Program-made: the position numbers and the translations under genes
Source: Lachnospiraceae bacterium
GTDB taxonomy: Bacteria; Bacillota; Clostridia; Lachnospirales; Lachnospiraceae
Direction: 5' to 3'
DNA: 58,586 nt
Assembly: GCA_015057375.1 (NCBI GenBank)
Contig: SVEM01000008.1
Span: 1 to 58,586 of the forward strand
Notes under the pieces: model-generated
Databases searched by the model: none
Told to the model about the DNA's origin: nothing
What the model saw: only the letters and a program-made list of their open reading frames with translations
Part shown: in pieces, positions 32,447-40,840 of the stretch
How the letters are laid out: every line of letters begins with the position of its first letter
Position numbering within the stretch: the stretch's first letter is position 1

Positions 32447-33466
32447 ATGAAAGACAAACTGGCTAAGATTGTAGAAGATGCACTGGCGCGTATAGAAAGC
32501 TCCGAGCAGCTTGATACGCTTAATGACATCAGAGTTTTTTATCTTGGTAAGAAGGGTGAGCTTACATCCGTACTTAAGTCAATGAAGGATGTGCTTCCTG
32601 AAGACAGACCAAAGGTAGGACAGATGGTAAATGATGCTAGAAGCATTATTGAGGAGAAGCTTGAAGAGAAAAAGACAGCATTTGAAAAGAAGCTTCGTGA
32701 GGAAAAGATTAAGAGTGAAACTATTGATGTTACACTTCCTGGGAAACTTCCTCAGATGGGACACAGACATCCTAATACAATAGCGCTTGAAGACCTTGAG
32801 CGTATATTTATCGGAATGGGATATGCTGTTGTTGAAGGTCCTGAAGTTGAATATGATTATTATAATTTTGAGGCGCTTAACATACCTGCAAATCACCCTG
32901 CAAAGGATGAGCAGGATACATTCTACATTTCAAACGACATACTCCTTAGAACCCAGACATCATCGGTTCAGGTTCATGTAATGGACAAAAAGGAACTTCC
33001 TATAAGAATGATTGCTCCGGGAAGAGTATTCCGTGCTGACGAAGTGGATGCAACACATTCACCTTCATTTAATCAGGTAGAAGGACTGGTTATTGATAAG
33101 AATATTACATTTGCGGATCTTAAAGGAACTCTTGCAGAGTTTGCAAAGAAGATGTTCGGCGAAGATACACAGGTAAGATTCAGACCTCATCATTTCCCAT
33201 TTACCGAACCTAGTGCAGAAGTTGATGTATCATGTTTTAAGTGCGGTGGTAAGGGATGCCGTTTCTGTAAGGGCGAAGGCTGGATTGAGATTCTCGGATG
33301 CGGTATGGTTCATCCGCACGTGCTTGAGATGAGAGGTATTGATCCGGATGAATATCAGGGATTTGCATTTGGTATCGGACTTGAAAGAATTGCTCTTCTT
33401 AAGTATGAAATTGATGATATGAGACTTCTTTATGAAAATGATATCCGTTTTCTTGAGCAGTTCTGA
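32447..33466 (+). CDS. pheS: Phenylalanyl-tRNA synthetase alpha subunit
   Basis: The 339-residue protein is PheS: N-terminal coiled coil (RSIIEEKLEEKKTAFEKKL), class II motifs (PGRVFRADEVDATHSPSFNQ, GFAFGIGLERIALLKY) and the Phe-binding C-terminal region. A CFKCGGKGCRFC zinc-knuckle-like insert is present. It charges tRNA-Phe together with PheT. The start at 32447 follows RBS GGAGGAA; an upstream in-frame start at 32417 has none. Confidence 0.96.
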   Translation: MKDKLAKIVEDALARIESSEQLDTLNDIRVFYLGKKGELTSVLKSMKDVLPEDRPKVGQMVNDARSIIEEKLEEKKTAFEKKLREEKIKSETIDVTLPGKLPQMGHRHPNTIALEDLERIFIGMGYAVVEGPEVEYDYYNFEALNIPANHPAKDEQDTFYISNDILLRTQTSSVQVHVMDKKELPIRMIAPGRVFRADEVDATHSPSFNQVEGLVIDKNITFADLKGTLAEFAKKMFGEDTQVRFRPHHFPFTEPSAEVDVSCFKCGGKGCRFCKGEGWIEILGCGMVHPHVLEMRGIDPDEYQGFAFGIGLERIALLKYEIDDMRLLYENDIRFLEQF

Positions 33467-33498
33467 TAACAGACAGATTATTTGATTGGAGGCTAATT

Positions 33499-35937
33499 AT
33501 GAATACACCATTATCATGGATTAAAGCATATGTTCCTGACCTTGATTGTACCGCAAAGGAGTATATGGATGCGCTTACTCTTACAGGTACTAAGGTTGAG
33601 GGTTATGAAAAGCTTGACGACGGACTTGAAAAAATAGTTGTCGGAAAGATTGTTAAGATAGACAGACATCCTGATGCTGATAAGCTTGTTGTATGTCAGG
33701 TTCAGGTAGATGAAGAAGGGACCGTTATTCAGATAGTAACAGGAGCTCCTAATGTATTTGAGGGCGCAATTATCCCTGTTGTACTTGACGGAGGACGTGT
33801 TGCAAAGGATCATTCAGGAAACCGTATTCCTGGTGGAGTAAAGATTAAGAAAGGCAAGCTCAGAGGTGTTGAGTCATTTGGTATGATGTGCTCAATAGAA
33901 GAGCTTGGTTCAAGCACTGACATGTATCCTGATGCATGTGCAGACGGTATTTACATTTTCAATGACAATCCTGAGTATGGAAAGACAAAGCTTGGAAGTG
34001 ATGTTCCTACGCTTCTCGGACTCAGGGATGTTAATTTTGAGTATGAGGTTACATCAAATCGTGTTGACTGTTTTTCAGTAACAGGCATTGCAAGAGAAGC
34101 AGCTGCTACATTTAGAAAACCATTTTGCCCACCACAGGTTAAGATGGTTGGAAATGATGAGAAGGCAGAAGATTATGTAAGCGTTGAAGTTGTTGATAAG
34201 GATCTTTGCCCAAGATATGTTGCAAGAGTAGTTAAGAATATAAGACTTGCACCATCACCTGAGTGGATGCAGAGAAGACTTGCGGCATGCGGAATAAGAC
34301 CAATCAATAACATTGTAGATATAACAAACTACGTAATGGAAGAGTACGGACAGCCAATGCATGCATTTGATCTTGATACTATTGCAGGTAATAAGATTAT
34401 AGTAAGACGTGCTGAGGCAGGCGAAAAATTCACAACTCTTGACGGGCAGGAAAGAGTTATGGATGAAAATGTTCTTATGATATGTGATGCTGAAAAACCG
34501 GTAGGTATAGCAGGTATCATGGGTGGTGAGAACTCTAAGATTACAGATGACGTTAAGACAATGCTTTTTGAAGCTGCTTGTTTTGATGGAACAAATATCA
34601 GACTTTCAGGAAAACGTCTCGGTATGCGTACTGATGCACAGGCAAAATTTGAAAAAGGACTTGATCCTGAAAATGCTATGGAAGCTATTAACCGTGCATG
34701 TCAGCTTATAGAAGAGCTTGATGCCGGTGATGTAGTCGGAGGTTGTGTTGACGTTTACAGCAGTAAACCTGAACCAAAAGTTGTTCCTTATGATGTAAAT
34801 AGAATTAACAGACTTCTCGGAACTGATATCAGCGAAGATGAGATGGTTTCGTATTTTGAGATGGTTGACCTTGTAGTTGACAGAGATAAGAAAGAAGTTA
34901 CTGTTCCTACCTGGAGACAGGACGTACTTCTTATGGCAGACCTTGCAGAAGAAGTGGCAAGATTCTATGGATATGACAAGATACCTACCACACTTCCTAC
35001 GGGCGAAGCAACTACAGGAGGACTTTCTTATAAGCTTACAATAGAAGCAAATGTAAGAAATACAGCTGAATATCTTGGATTTTCAGAAGCAAGCACATAC
35101 TCATTTGAGAGTCCTAAGGTGTTTGATAAGCTTCTTGTGGCAGAGGATGACAGTGTCCGTAATGCGATAACTATATCTAATCCACTTGGAGAAGATTACA
35201 GTATTATGAGAACACTTCCAATTAACGGACTTCTCACATCTCTTGCAACTAATTATAACAGAAGAAATAAAGATGTAAGGCTTTATGAGATGGCTAATAT
35301 ATACATTCCGAAGGAGCTTCCGCTTACAGAACTCCCTGATGAAAGAATGCAGATTGTACTCGGAATGTACGGAAAATGCGATTTCTATGATATGAAGGGT
35401 GTCGTAGAGACAATTCTTTACAAAACAAGACTTAGAAATAAGACTGTTTACAGTACAGAGAATAAGAAATCATTCCTTCATCCGGGACGTCAGGCAGAGG
35501 TTATTTATGACGGCGTAGTGCTCGGATATATCGGAGAAGTTCATCCGGAGGTTCTTGATAACTACGGTATTAAAGAGAAGACATATCTTGCAGTACTTGA
35601 TATAAAGAATGTTATGGAACATGCTGTATTTGATTTCAAATACAAAGGAATTCCAAAGTATCCTGCAGTTACAAGAGATATAAGTCTTGTAATGGATAAA
35701 GAAGTTCCTGCAGGTTCTGTTGAAGAAGTTATTGCAAAAAAAGGTGGAAAACTTCTTGAAAAATATGAGTTGTTTGACGTATATGAGGGCGACAGACTTG
35801 AAGCAGGAAAGAAGTCACTTGCATATTCAATCCGTTTCCGTGATGCAGAAAAAACACTTGAGGACGGAGAAGTTAATCTTGTAATGGATAAGATTCTTGC
35901 CGGACTTAAGGAAATTGGAGCAGAACTTCGTTCATAA
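33499..35937 (+). CDS. pheT: Phenylalanyl-tRNA synthetase beta subunit
   Basis: The 812-residue protein has the N-terminal tRNA-binding OB fold (KIVKIDRHPDADKLVVCQV), B3/B4 editing domain, B5 domain, catalytic-like core and the C-terminal anticodon-binding domain (FKYKGIPKYPAVTRDISLV). RBS TTGGAGG, 32 bases after pheS. It forms the alpha2-beta2 enzyme. Confidence 0.96.
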   Translation: MNTPLSWIKAYVPDLDCTAKEYMDALTLTGTKVEGYEKLDDGLEKIVVGKIVKIDRHPDADKLVVCQVQVDEEGTVIQIVTGAPNVFEGAIIPVVLDGGRVAKDHSGNRIPGGVKIKKGKLRGVESFGMMCSIEELGSSTDMYPDACADGIYIFNDNPEYGKTKLGSDVPTLLGLRDVNFEYEVTSNRVDCFSVTGIAREAAATFRKPFCPPQVKMVGNDEKAEDYVSVEVVDKDLCPRYVARVVKNIRLAPSPEWMQRRLAACGIRPINNIVDITNYVMEEYGQPMHAFDLDTIAGNKIIVRRAEAGEKFTTLDGQERVMDENVLMICDAEKPVGIAGIMGGENSKITDDVKTMLFEAACFDGTNIRLSGKRLGMRTDAQAKFEKGLDPENAMEAINRACQLIEELDAGDVVGGCVDVYSSKPEPKVVPYDVNRINRLLGTDISEDEMVSYFEMVDLVVDRDKKEVTVPTWRQDVLLMADLAEEVARFYGYDKIPTTLPTGEATTGGLSYKLTIEANVRNTAEYLGFSEASTYSFESPKVFDKLLVAEDDSVRNAITISNPLGEDYSIMRTLPINGLLTSLATNYNRRNKDVRLYEMANIYIPKELPLTELPDERMQIVLGMYGKCDFYDMKGVVETILYKTRLRNKTVYSTENKKSFLHPGRQAEVIYDGVVLGYIGEVHPEVLDNYGIKEKTYLAVLDIKNVMEHAVFDFKYKGIPKYPAVTRDISLVMDKEVPAGSVEEVIAKKGGKLLEKYELFDVYEGDRLEAGKKSLAYSIRFRDAEKTLEDGEVNLVMDKILAGLKEIGAELRS

Positions 35938-35979
35938 CACGCATGAAATGTAAACAAAAAATGATAAAGATAAAATAGT

Positions 35980-36061
35980 TATGAATCTTGACAAAAACAT
36001 TCAAAAAAAGTAGACTTAGTCTATGTGATTTTTTGATGAATTGTCAAGATTCATATTTTTT
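35980..36061 (+). terminator. Long hairpin with 15-bp perfect ends
   Basis: TATGAATCTTGACAA (35980-35994) is exactly complementary to TTGTCAAGATTCATA (36041-36055); ATTCAAAAAA/TTTTTTGAT and TAGAC/GTCTA continue the pairing inside. Six T follow. It probably ends pheST but lies only 20 bases before the esterase start region, and TTGACA plus TAGACT 17 bases on could also be the esterase promoter. Size is unusual for a terminator. Confidence 0.6.
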
Positions 36062-36080
36062 AAAAACAGGAGGTATTTAT

Positions 36081-38168
36081 ATGAGACGCACTACAAAGTG
36101 TATCGGGCTTTTGGTAGCAGCTGCATTAGTTCTTCAGGCAGCATTACCGGGAGCAGAGATATCTGCAGCAGCTAAACCTAAGCTTGCTAAGAAATCTGTA
36201 GAGGTTAAGGTTGGTGCAAAGAAGAAAGTAAAGGTTAAGAACGCAAAAGGATATAAGCTTAAAGTTAAGTCAAAGAAAAAGGCAGTTGTGACCGCCAAGA
36301 AAAAGGGCAAAGCTGCATTTGTTGTAAAAGGTGTAAAAGCCGGCAAAGCTAAGGTGGTTGCTACATTAAAGAAGGGTAGTAAAAAAGTGACATTAAAGTG
36401 TACCGTAAAAGTTATAAAGAGTGATAATGTTACACCGGATAATACTGTAGGACCTAATCCAACACAGGGAACTAATGTTACACCGATACCTACAGCTACA
36501 GTAGAGCCAACAGTAGCACCATTCCCAGTGCTTGATACATATGCGGATGTGCTTCCATATGGATATGATGTAGATAAGAGCTTTGTTACTAAAGGCGATG
36601 TTGAAGAGATGACCTACAAGTCAACAGCAACAGGTAAGGACGTTAAGGTTCTTGTACAGCTTCCGGCAGAATATTCAAAGGATGTAACATATCCTGTGCT
36701 TTATCTCATTCATGACGAAGAAGATACTGAGAAAGCATGGAAAGACATGGCAGCAGATCAGATTATATACAACTCAACAGCATTTAAGATGGCTAAAGAT
36801 ATGATCGTGGTTATGCCTAATGTTAATGGTGCTAAAGACGAAGACGTTATCAGTGACTTTAGCAAAGATTTAAAACCTGCAATCGAAGCCAAATATTCTG
36901 TTGCTAAAGATCGTCATACTACTGCTGTAGCAGGATATGGTACTGGCGGACGTATTGCACTTTGTATCGGTTTAACTATGGAAGACCAGGTTGCATATAC
37001 AGGTGCGCTTGCTCCTGTCGAGGGTGCACTTTCATATGTTGATAAAGCAAGCTTTGGTGTTCCGTCTGAGTATAGTGATAAATCATTCGTTATGATTCAG
37101 AAAGGAAAGAGTGATAATGTAGCAGGAAATGCTCCGGCTGATTATCAGAAAGCTCTTTCAGCTAACGGAACCGACTGTCTCTATCTTGAGATGGAAGGAA
37201 GCCATGATACTGCACTTTATAAAGATGGCTTATATAACCTTATTCGTCGTTTGTTTAAGAAAGGAACTGATGATGAGGGAGTTTCTAACGGATTTGTTAC
37301 AAAGGTGCCGGATGATGTTGACAGAGCACAGCCTAATCAAAGAGGTAGAATAGAAGTTATAACTTATGATACAGAGACATATGATGAGGGTAACTCAGTT
37401 AAGATGCAGAAGTGGGCTAACGTATTCCTTCCATATGATTATGATCCTGATAAGAAGTATAATGTTTTATACCTGATGCACGGTGGCGGAGAAAATGCTG
37501 ACACATGGATTAAAGGAGATAATATTTACGGTGATTATACACAGAATCAGAAAATGGTTAACTGGTTATTCCAGTCAGGATACTGTGATTCATGTATCAT
37601 CGTAAATCCTACATTCTATCGTCCTGACGGTATAGCTAATCCTGAAAATATACGTGACCTCACAGTTATATTCCAGCATGAGCTTCGTAACGACCTTATT
37701 CCTGCAGTTGAAGCTAAGTATTCTACATATGCAAATGGAGATGTATCTATCGAAAGCTTACAGGCAAGCCGTATGCATCGTGGATTTGCAGGACTTTCAA
37801 TGGGATCAAATACAACATATGAATCAGCATTTTTTGCAAACTATGATCTCTTTGCTTGGTTTGCTCCATATTCAGGAATATTCAGAGATGAAGATCAGTA
37901 TGTAGCAGAAAGAGACAGATTTATTAAGACAATAGTAGATGGTGAAGCAAATGGTATGCCACTTGGTTTCTTCTATTGCGGTAACGGAACAGACGATTTT
38001 GCTTTAACTGCACAGTATGCTATTATGGAAATGGCATTGGCTGAGTCTGATGCATTAGTTCAGGGTCGTAACTTTGAATTCGTTATGGTACCGGGCGGAG
38101 AACATAATATGTGGCAGTGGCACATACATCTCTACAATACTTTAAAGATATTCTTTACAAAGGAATAA
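36081..38168 (+). CDS. Secreted tandem esterase (CE1/esterase D-like) with Lys-rich Ig-like domain
   Basis: The 695-residue protein starts at 36081 (RBS ACAGGAGG). Order: signal peptide (CIGLLVAAALVLQAALPG), a Big_2-like Ig domain of very high Lys content (about 30-115), a Thr/Pro linker, a first alpha/beta-hydrolase domain and a second one. The first has GYGTGG where GxSxG is expected, so it lacks the Ser nucleophile. The second has HGGGENADTW, GLSMGSNT (Ser), and PGGEHNMWQWH (His) and should be active, resembling feruloyl or acetyl xylan esterases. This suits a xylan-using bacterium. The substrate is inferred. Confidence 0.85.
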   Translation: MRRTTKCIGLLVAAALVLQAALPGAEISAAAKPKLAKKSVEVKVGAKKKVKVKNAKGYKLKVKSKKKAVVTAKKKGKAAFVVKGVKAGKAKVVATLKKGSKKVTLKCTVKVIKSDNVTPDNTVGPNPTQGTNVTPIPTATVEPTVAPFPVLDTYADVLPYGYDVDKSFVTKGDVEEMTYKSTATGKDVKVLVQLPAEYSKDVTYPVLYLIHDEEDTEKAWKDMAADQIIYNSTAFKMAKDMIVVMPNVNGAKDEDVISDFSKDLKPAIEAKYSVAKDRHTTAVAGYGTGGRIALCIGLTMEDQVAYTGALAPVEGALSYVDKASFGVPSEYSDKSFVMIQKGKSDNVAGNAPADYQKALSANGTDCLYLEMEGSHDTALYKDGLYNLIRRLFKKGTDDEGVSNGFVTKVPDDVDRAQPNQRGRIEVITYDTETYDEGNSVKMQKWANVFLPYDYDPDKKYNVLYLMHGGGENADTWIKGDNIYGDYTQNQKMVNWLFQSGYCDSCIIVNPTFYRPDGIANPENIRDLTVIFQHELRNDLIPAVEAKYSTYANGDVSIESLQASRMHRGFAGLSMGSNTTYESAFFANYDLFAWFAPYSGIFRDEDQYVAERDRFIKTIVDGEANGMPLGFFYCGNGTDDFALTAQYAIMEMALAESDALVQGRNFEFVMVPGGEHNMWQWHIHLYNTLKIFFTKE

Positions 38169-38190
38169 AAACTATTCAGAAAAATAATTT

Positions 38191-38225
38191 AAAGGCCGTG
38201 GATATAATATCTGCGGTCTTTTTTT
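38191..38225 (+). terminator. Esterase gene terminator
   Basis: AAAGGCCG (38191-38198) pairs with CGGTCTTT (38214-38221) with one G-T pair; GATAT/ATATC pairs inside. T run follows. Confidence 0.8.
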
Positions 38226-38318
38226 GCAGAAATTAATATATCTGTTAGGAAGATATTATGGTTCTTTTTTTGATTTTGTGGTATGATAACATAAATATGA
38301 CCAAAGGATCTGAAATTG

Positions 38319-40769
38319 ATGGGTGCATTATTTACATGTATAGATTATAAAATTACTGATATGGTATTTTACGGAACGTTTAAGACAGACGTTTCTTTAA
38401 GTGTATCAGAATTATTTCTCAGAAATAAAAAGAATAACACAGAAGCCTGCATAGAGTACGGATATATAGAAGATGAAGGTGTCTATTATATTAAGGCAGA
38501 TATGTCGGATGCAAAGTTTGAGTTCGGTGCATGGTATCCTGTGTATAAAGATGCAGACGGAAACACCGGCTTCTGTAGTTTTTGCGGTATTCATAATGTT
38601 GATGAATATCTTCGTATGATAGAGCTTACGCCGGAAAGATTTTGTATAGATAATATGAGATGTTATTGCCTGGGTGTTGTTGATGGCGAATCTGCATTTG
38701 CAATAAGGAAAATTAAGGCTAGATCTAATTTTATATACAATACACCTGTTTATGTTAAAGGATATTCTGTATCCGGATATGATGTAAAGTTTGATCTGGA
38801 TAACAACTGCAATATGCTTTGTAATGAAGCAGAATTGTGGGTTGTATGCAGAGCTACAAAGCATGCGGAAAGAGTTGTGCTTGATGCCGAAAATATCAAT
38901 GCCGGACACATGAAGGTTGATTTTTCAAAATTTGTGATGGACAAGGCGTGTGATATATATGTGGCATGTAACAGAGAAGGCAGATTATATGTATCTAAGC
39001 TGATTCTTAAAAATGATAATTATGACGGAAGTTATGTTGTTCCAAGAAGTGACGACAGTGAAAGGTTTATTCTCAATATTACTGATGAGGATAAAGTATA
39101 CCAGCTGTTTTTCGACGATTATCTTGAGCTTTCCCAAAGATTTATTGACAGAGTTCATATGTACAGAGGTATATATAGAGGCTGTATAGATTATTTTTCT
39201 ATGAATGGCTCTATTCTTAAGCTGCGCATAAGTTTTGAAGTGGATATGTTTAATGATGTTAAACTTGTATTCCGTCACAGACGAGAAACAGGGGAAAAAA
39301 CTACGGGAGAATTCATATATCAGGGAAAATGTATAAAGGAAAACGGACACAAAAAGCAGTATGAGTATGTTATTGAATGCGATAAGATTGATTGGATTCC
39401 GCATAGATACGATTTGTTATTGATTGGAGAGCAGGATAATTACTCATATGAATTCAGACTTATTAAGAACGGAAATAAGATTAACAGAAAACTTGCAGAC
39501 ATATTCCGTTACGGATATACAACAGAAGATAACAGATTTGTTTTTATTACTGAAACCGTAAACGAAAATATTATAGTAGAGTGCCGCAATAAAACCGTAT
39601 ATGACGAAACGAAATACAGAAGCAATGAGAGATGGGCAAGGATTATATATCCGTTTGTAATGCCATTTCTTAAATTAAAGAAGACAGTTTTATTTTACGA
39701 AAAATTCTGTACGGCAGCTCAGGATAATTCTTATTATATGTTTGATTATGTTTACAAAAAGAATAATAAGAAAATCAGACCGCTTTATATACTAGAAAAA
39801 AGACAGCCTGTGTTTGAAAAACTGCAAGGTATGTATGGGAAAAATGTTGTTGACTTTATGAGTATAAAGCATCTTATATATTTGCAGGCAGCTGATTTGT
39901 TTGTGTCAACAGATTCTAAGCGTCATTGCTACAAATGGAGAGCAGGGAATACAAAGCTCATAAAGATGCTTGAGGATAAGCCGTTTATATTCCTCCAGCA
40001 CGGAGTGATTGGATTCAAAAAGGTTGATAATATATACGGAAAGAAGTTTGTTAACAGGGCAAATAAATTTGTTGTGTCATCTGAAGGGGAAAAGGAAATC
40101 GTGTCAAAGCACTTCGGTTATGATGATGAAGAGATAATAACTACCGGACTTGCAAGATGGGATGTTCTTGAATCAGAACCGGATGATCCGCCAATGATAT
40201 TTTACATGCCTACATGGCGTAACTGGATTTATGAAACAAATGAAGAGGAGTTTTTGGAAAGTGATTATTTCAAAGCCTTTTCGGAGATTCTTGGTTCGGA
40301 CAGGCTTAATGAGCTCCTTGTGAAAAATAATATTAATATGATATTTTGCTTCCATCCGAAGTTCAGACAGTTTCTGCATTGCATGAAAGTTGACAGTCCT
40401 AATATAAAAATGGCAAGTTATGATGACGGAATCAATGTAAATGAACTTCTTATGAGATGCAGCATGTTTATTACGGATTATTCAAGTGCATCATGGGATG
40501 TCGCATATATGGATAAGCCGGTTATTTTCTATCAGTTTGATTATGAAAAATATATGGAAAAACAAGGTTCATATATCGACATGGAAAACAATGTTTTCGG
40601 AAGAAGAGCTGTGGACTATAACGACTTTATTCAGGAAATTTCAGATGTTATTGAAAACGGATTTGAACTTTCGGAAGAAGAGAAAAATGCAAACATCTCT
40701 AACTTTAAATATAGAGATAAAAATAACCGAAAGAGAATTTATGAGCATATGCTGGAAATGCTTAAATAA
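38319..40769 (+). CDS. CDP-glycerol glycerophosphotransferase family protein with large N-terminal region
   Basis: The 816-residue protein carries the CDP-glycerol glycerophosphotransferase (TagB/TagF) domain in its C-terminal half: FLQHGVIGFKKVDN, GLARWDVL, FYMPTWRNW, ITDYSSASWDVAYMDKPVIFYQFD. The first 400 residues are beta-rich repeats with no family that I recognise. It should transfer glycerol-phosphate (or ribitol-phosphate) from the CDP form onto a lipid-linked chain at the membrane. RBS AAAGGA serves either ATG 38319 or TTG 38316. It opens the cell-surface polymer cluster. Confidence 0.85.
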   Translation: MGALFTCIDYKITDMVFYGTFKTDVSLSVSELFLRNKKNNTEACIEYGYIEDEGVYYIKADMSDAKFEFGAWYPVYKDADGNTGFCSFCGIHNVDEYLRMIELTPERFCIDNMRCYCLGVVDGESAFAIRKIKARSNFIYNTPVYVKGYSVSGYDVKFDLDNNCNMLCNEAELWVVCRATKHAERVVLDAENINAGHMKVDFSKFVMDKACDIYVACNREGRLYVSKLILKNDNYDGSYVVPRSDDSERFILNITDEDKVYQLFFDDYLELSQRFIDRVHMYRGIYRGCIDYFSMNGSILKLRISFEVDMFNDVKLVFRHRRETGEKTTGEFIYQGKCIKENGHKKQYEYVIECDKIDWIPHRYDLLLIGEQDNYSYEFRLIKNGNKINRKLADIFRYGYTTEDNRFVFITETVNENIIVECRNKTVYDETKYRSNERWARIIYPFVMPFLKLKKTVLFYEKFCTAAQDNSYYMFDYVYKKNNKKIRPLYILEKRQPVFEKLQGMYGKNVVDFMSIKHLIYLQAADLFVSTDSKRHCYKWRAGNTKLIKMLEDKPFIFLQHGVIGFKKVDNIYGKKFVNRANKFVVSSEGEKEIVSKHFGYDDEEIITTGLARWDVLESEPDDPPMIFYMPTWRNWIYETNEEEFLESDYFKAFSEILGSDRLNELLVKNNINMIFCFHPKFRQFLHCMKVDSPNIKMASYDDGINVNELLMRCSMFITDYSSASWDVAYMDKPVIFYQFDYEKYMEKQGSYIDMENNVFGRRAVDYNDFIQEISDVIENGFELSEEEKNANISNFKYRDKNNRKRIYEHMLEMLK

Positions 40770-40840
40770 GTTGCCTTATTTACACTTTGATGCTATAATA
40801 TAGCGTGTTTTATTATGCATCCCGTCAGGAGGAGAATGGA

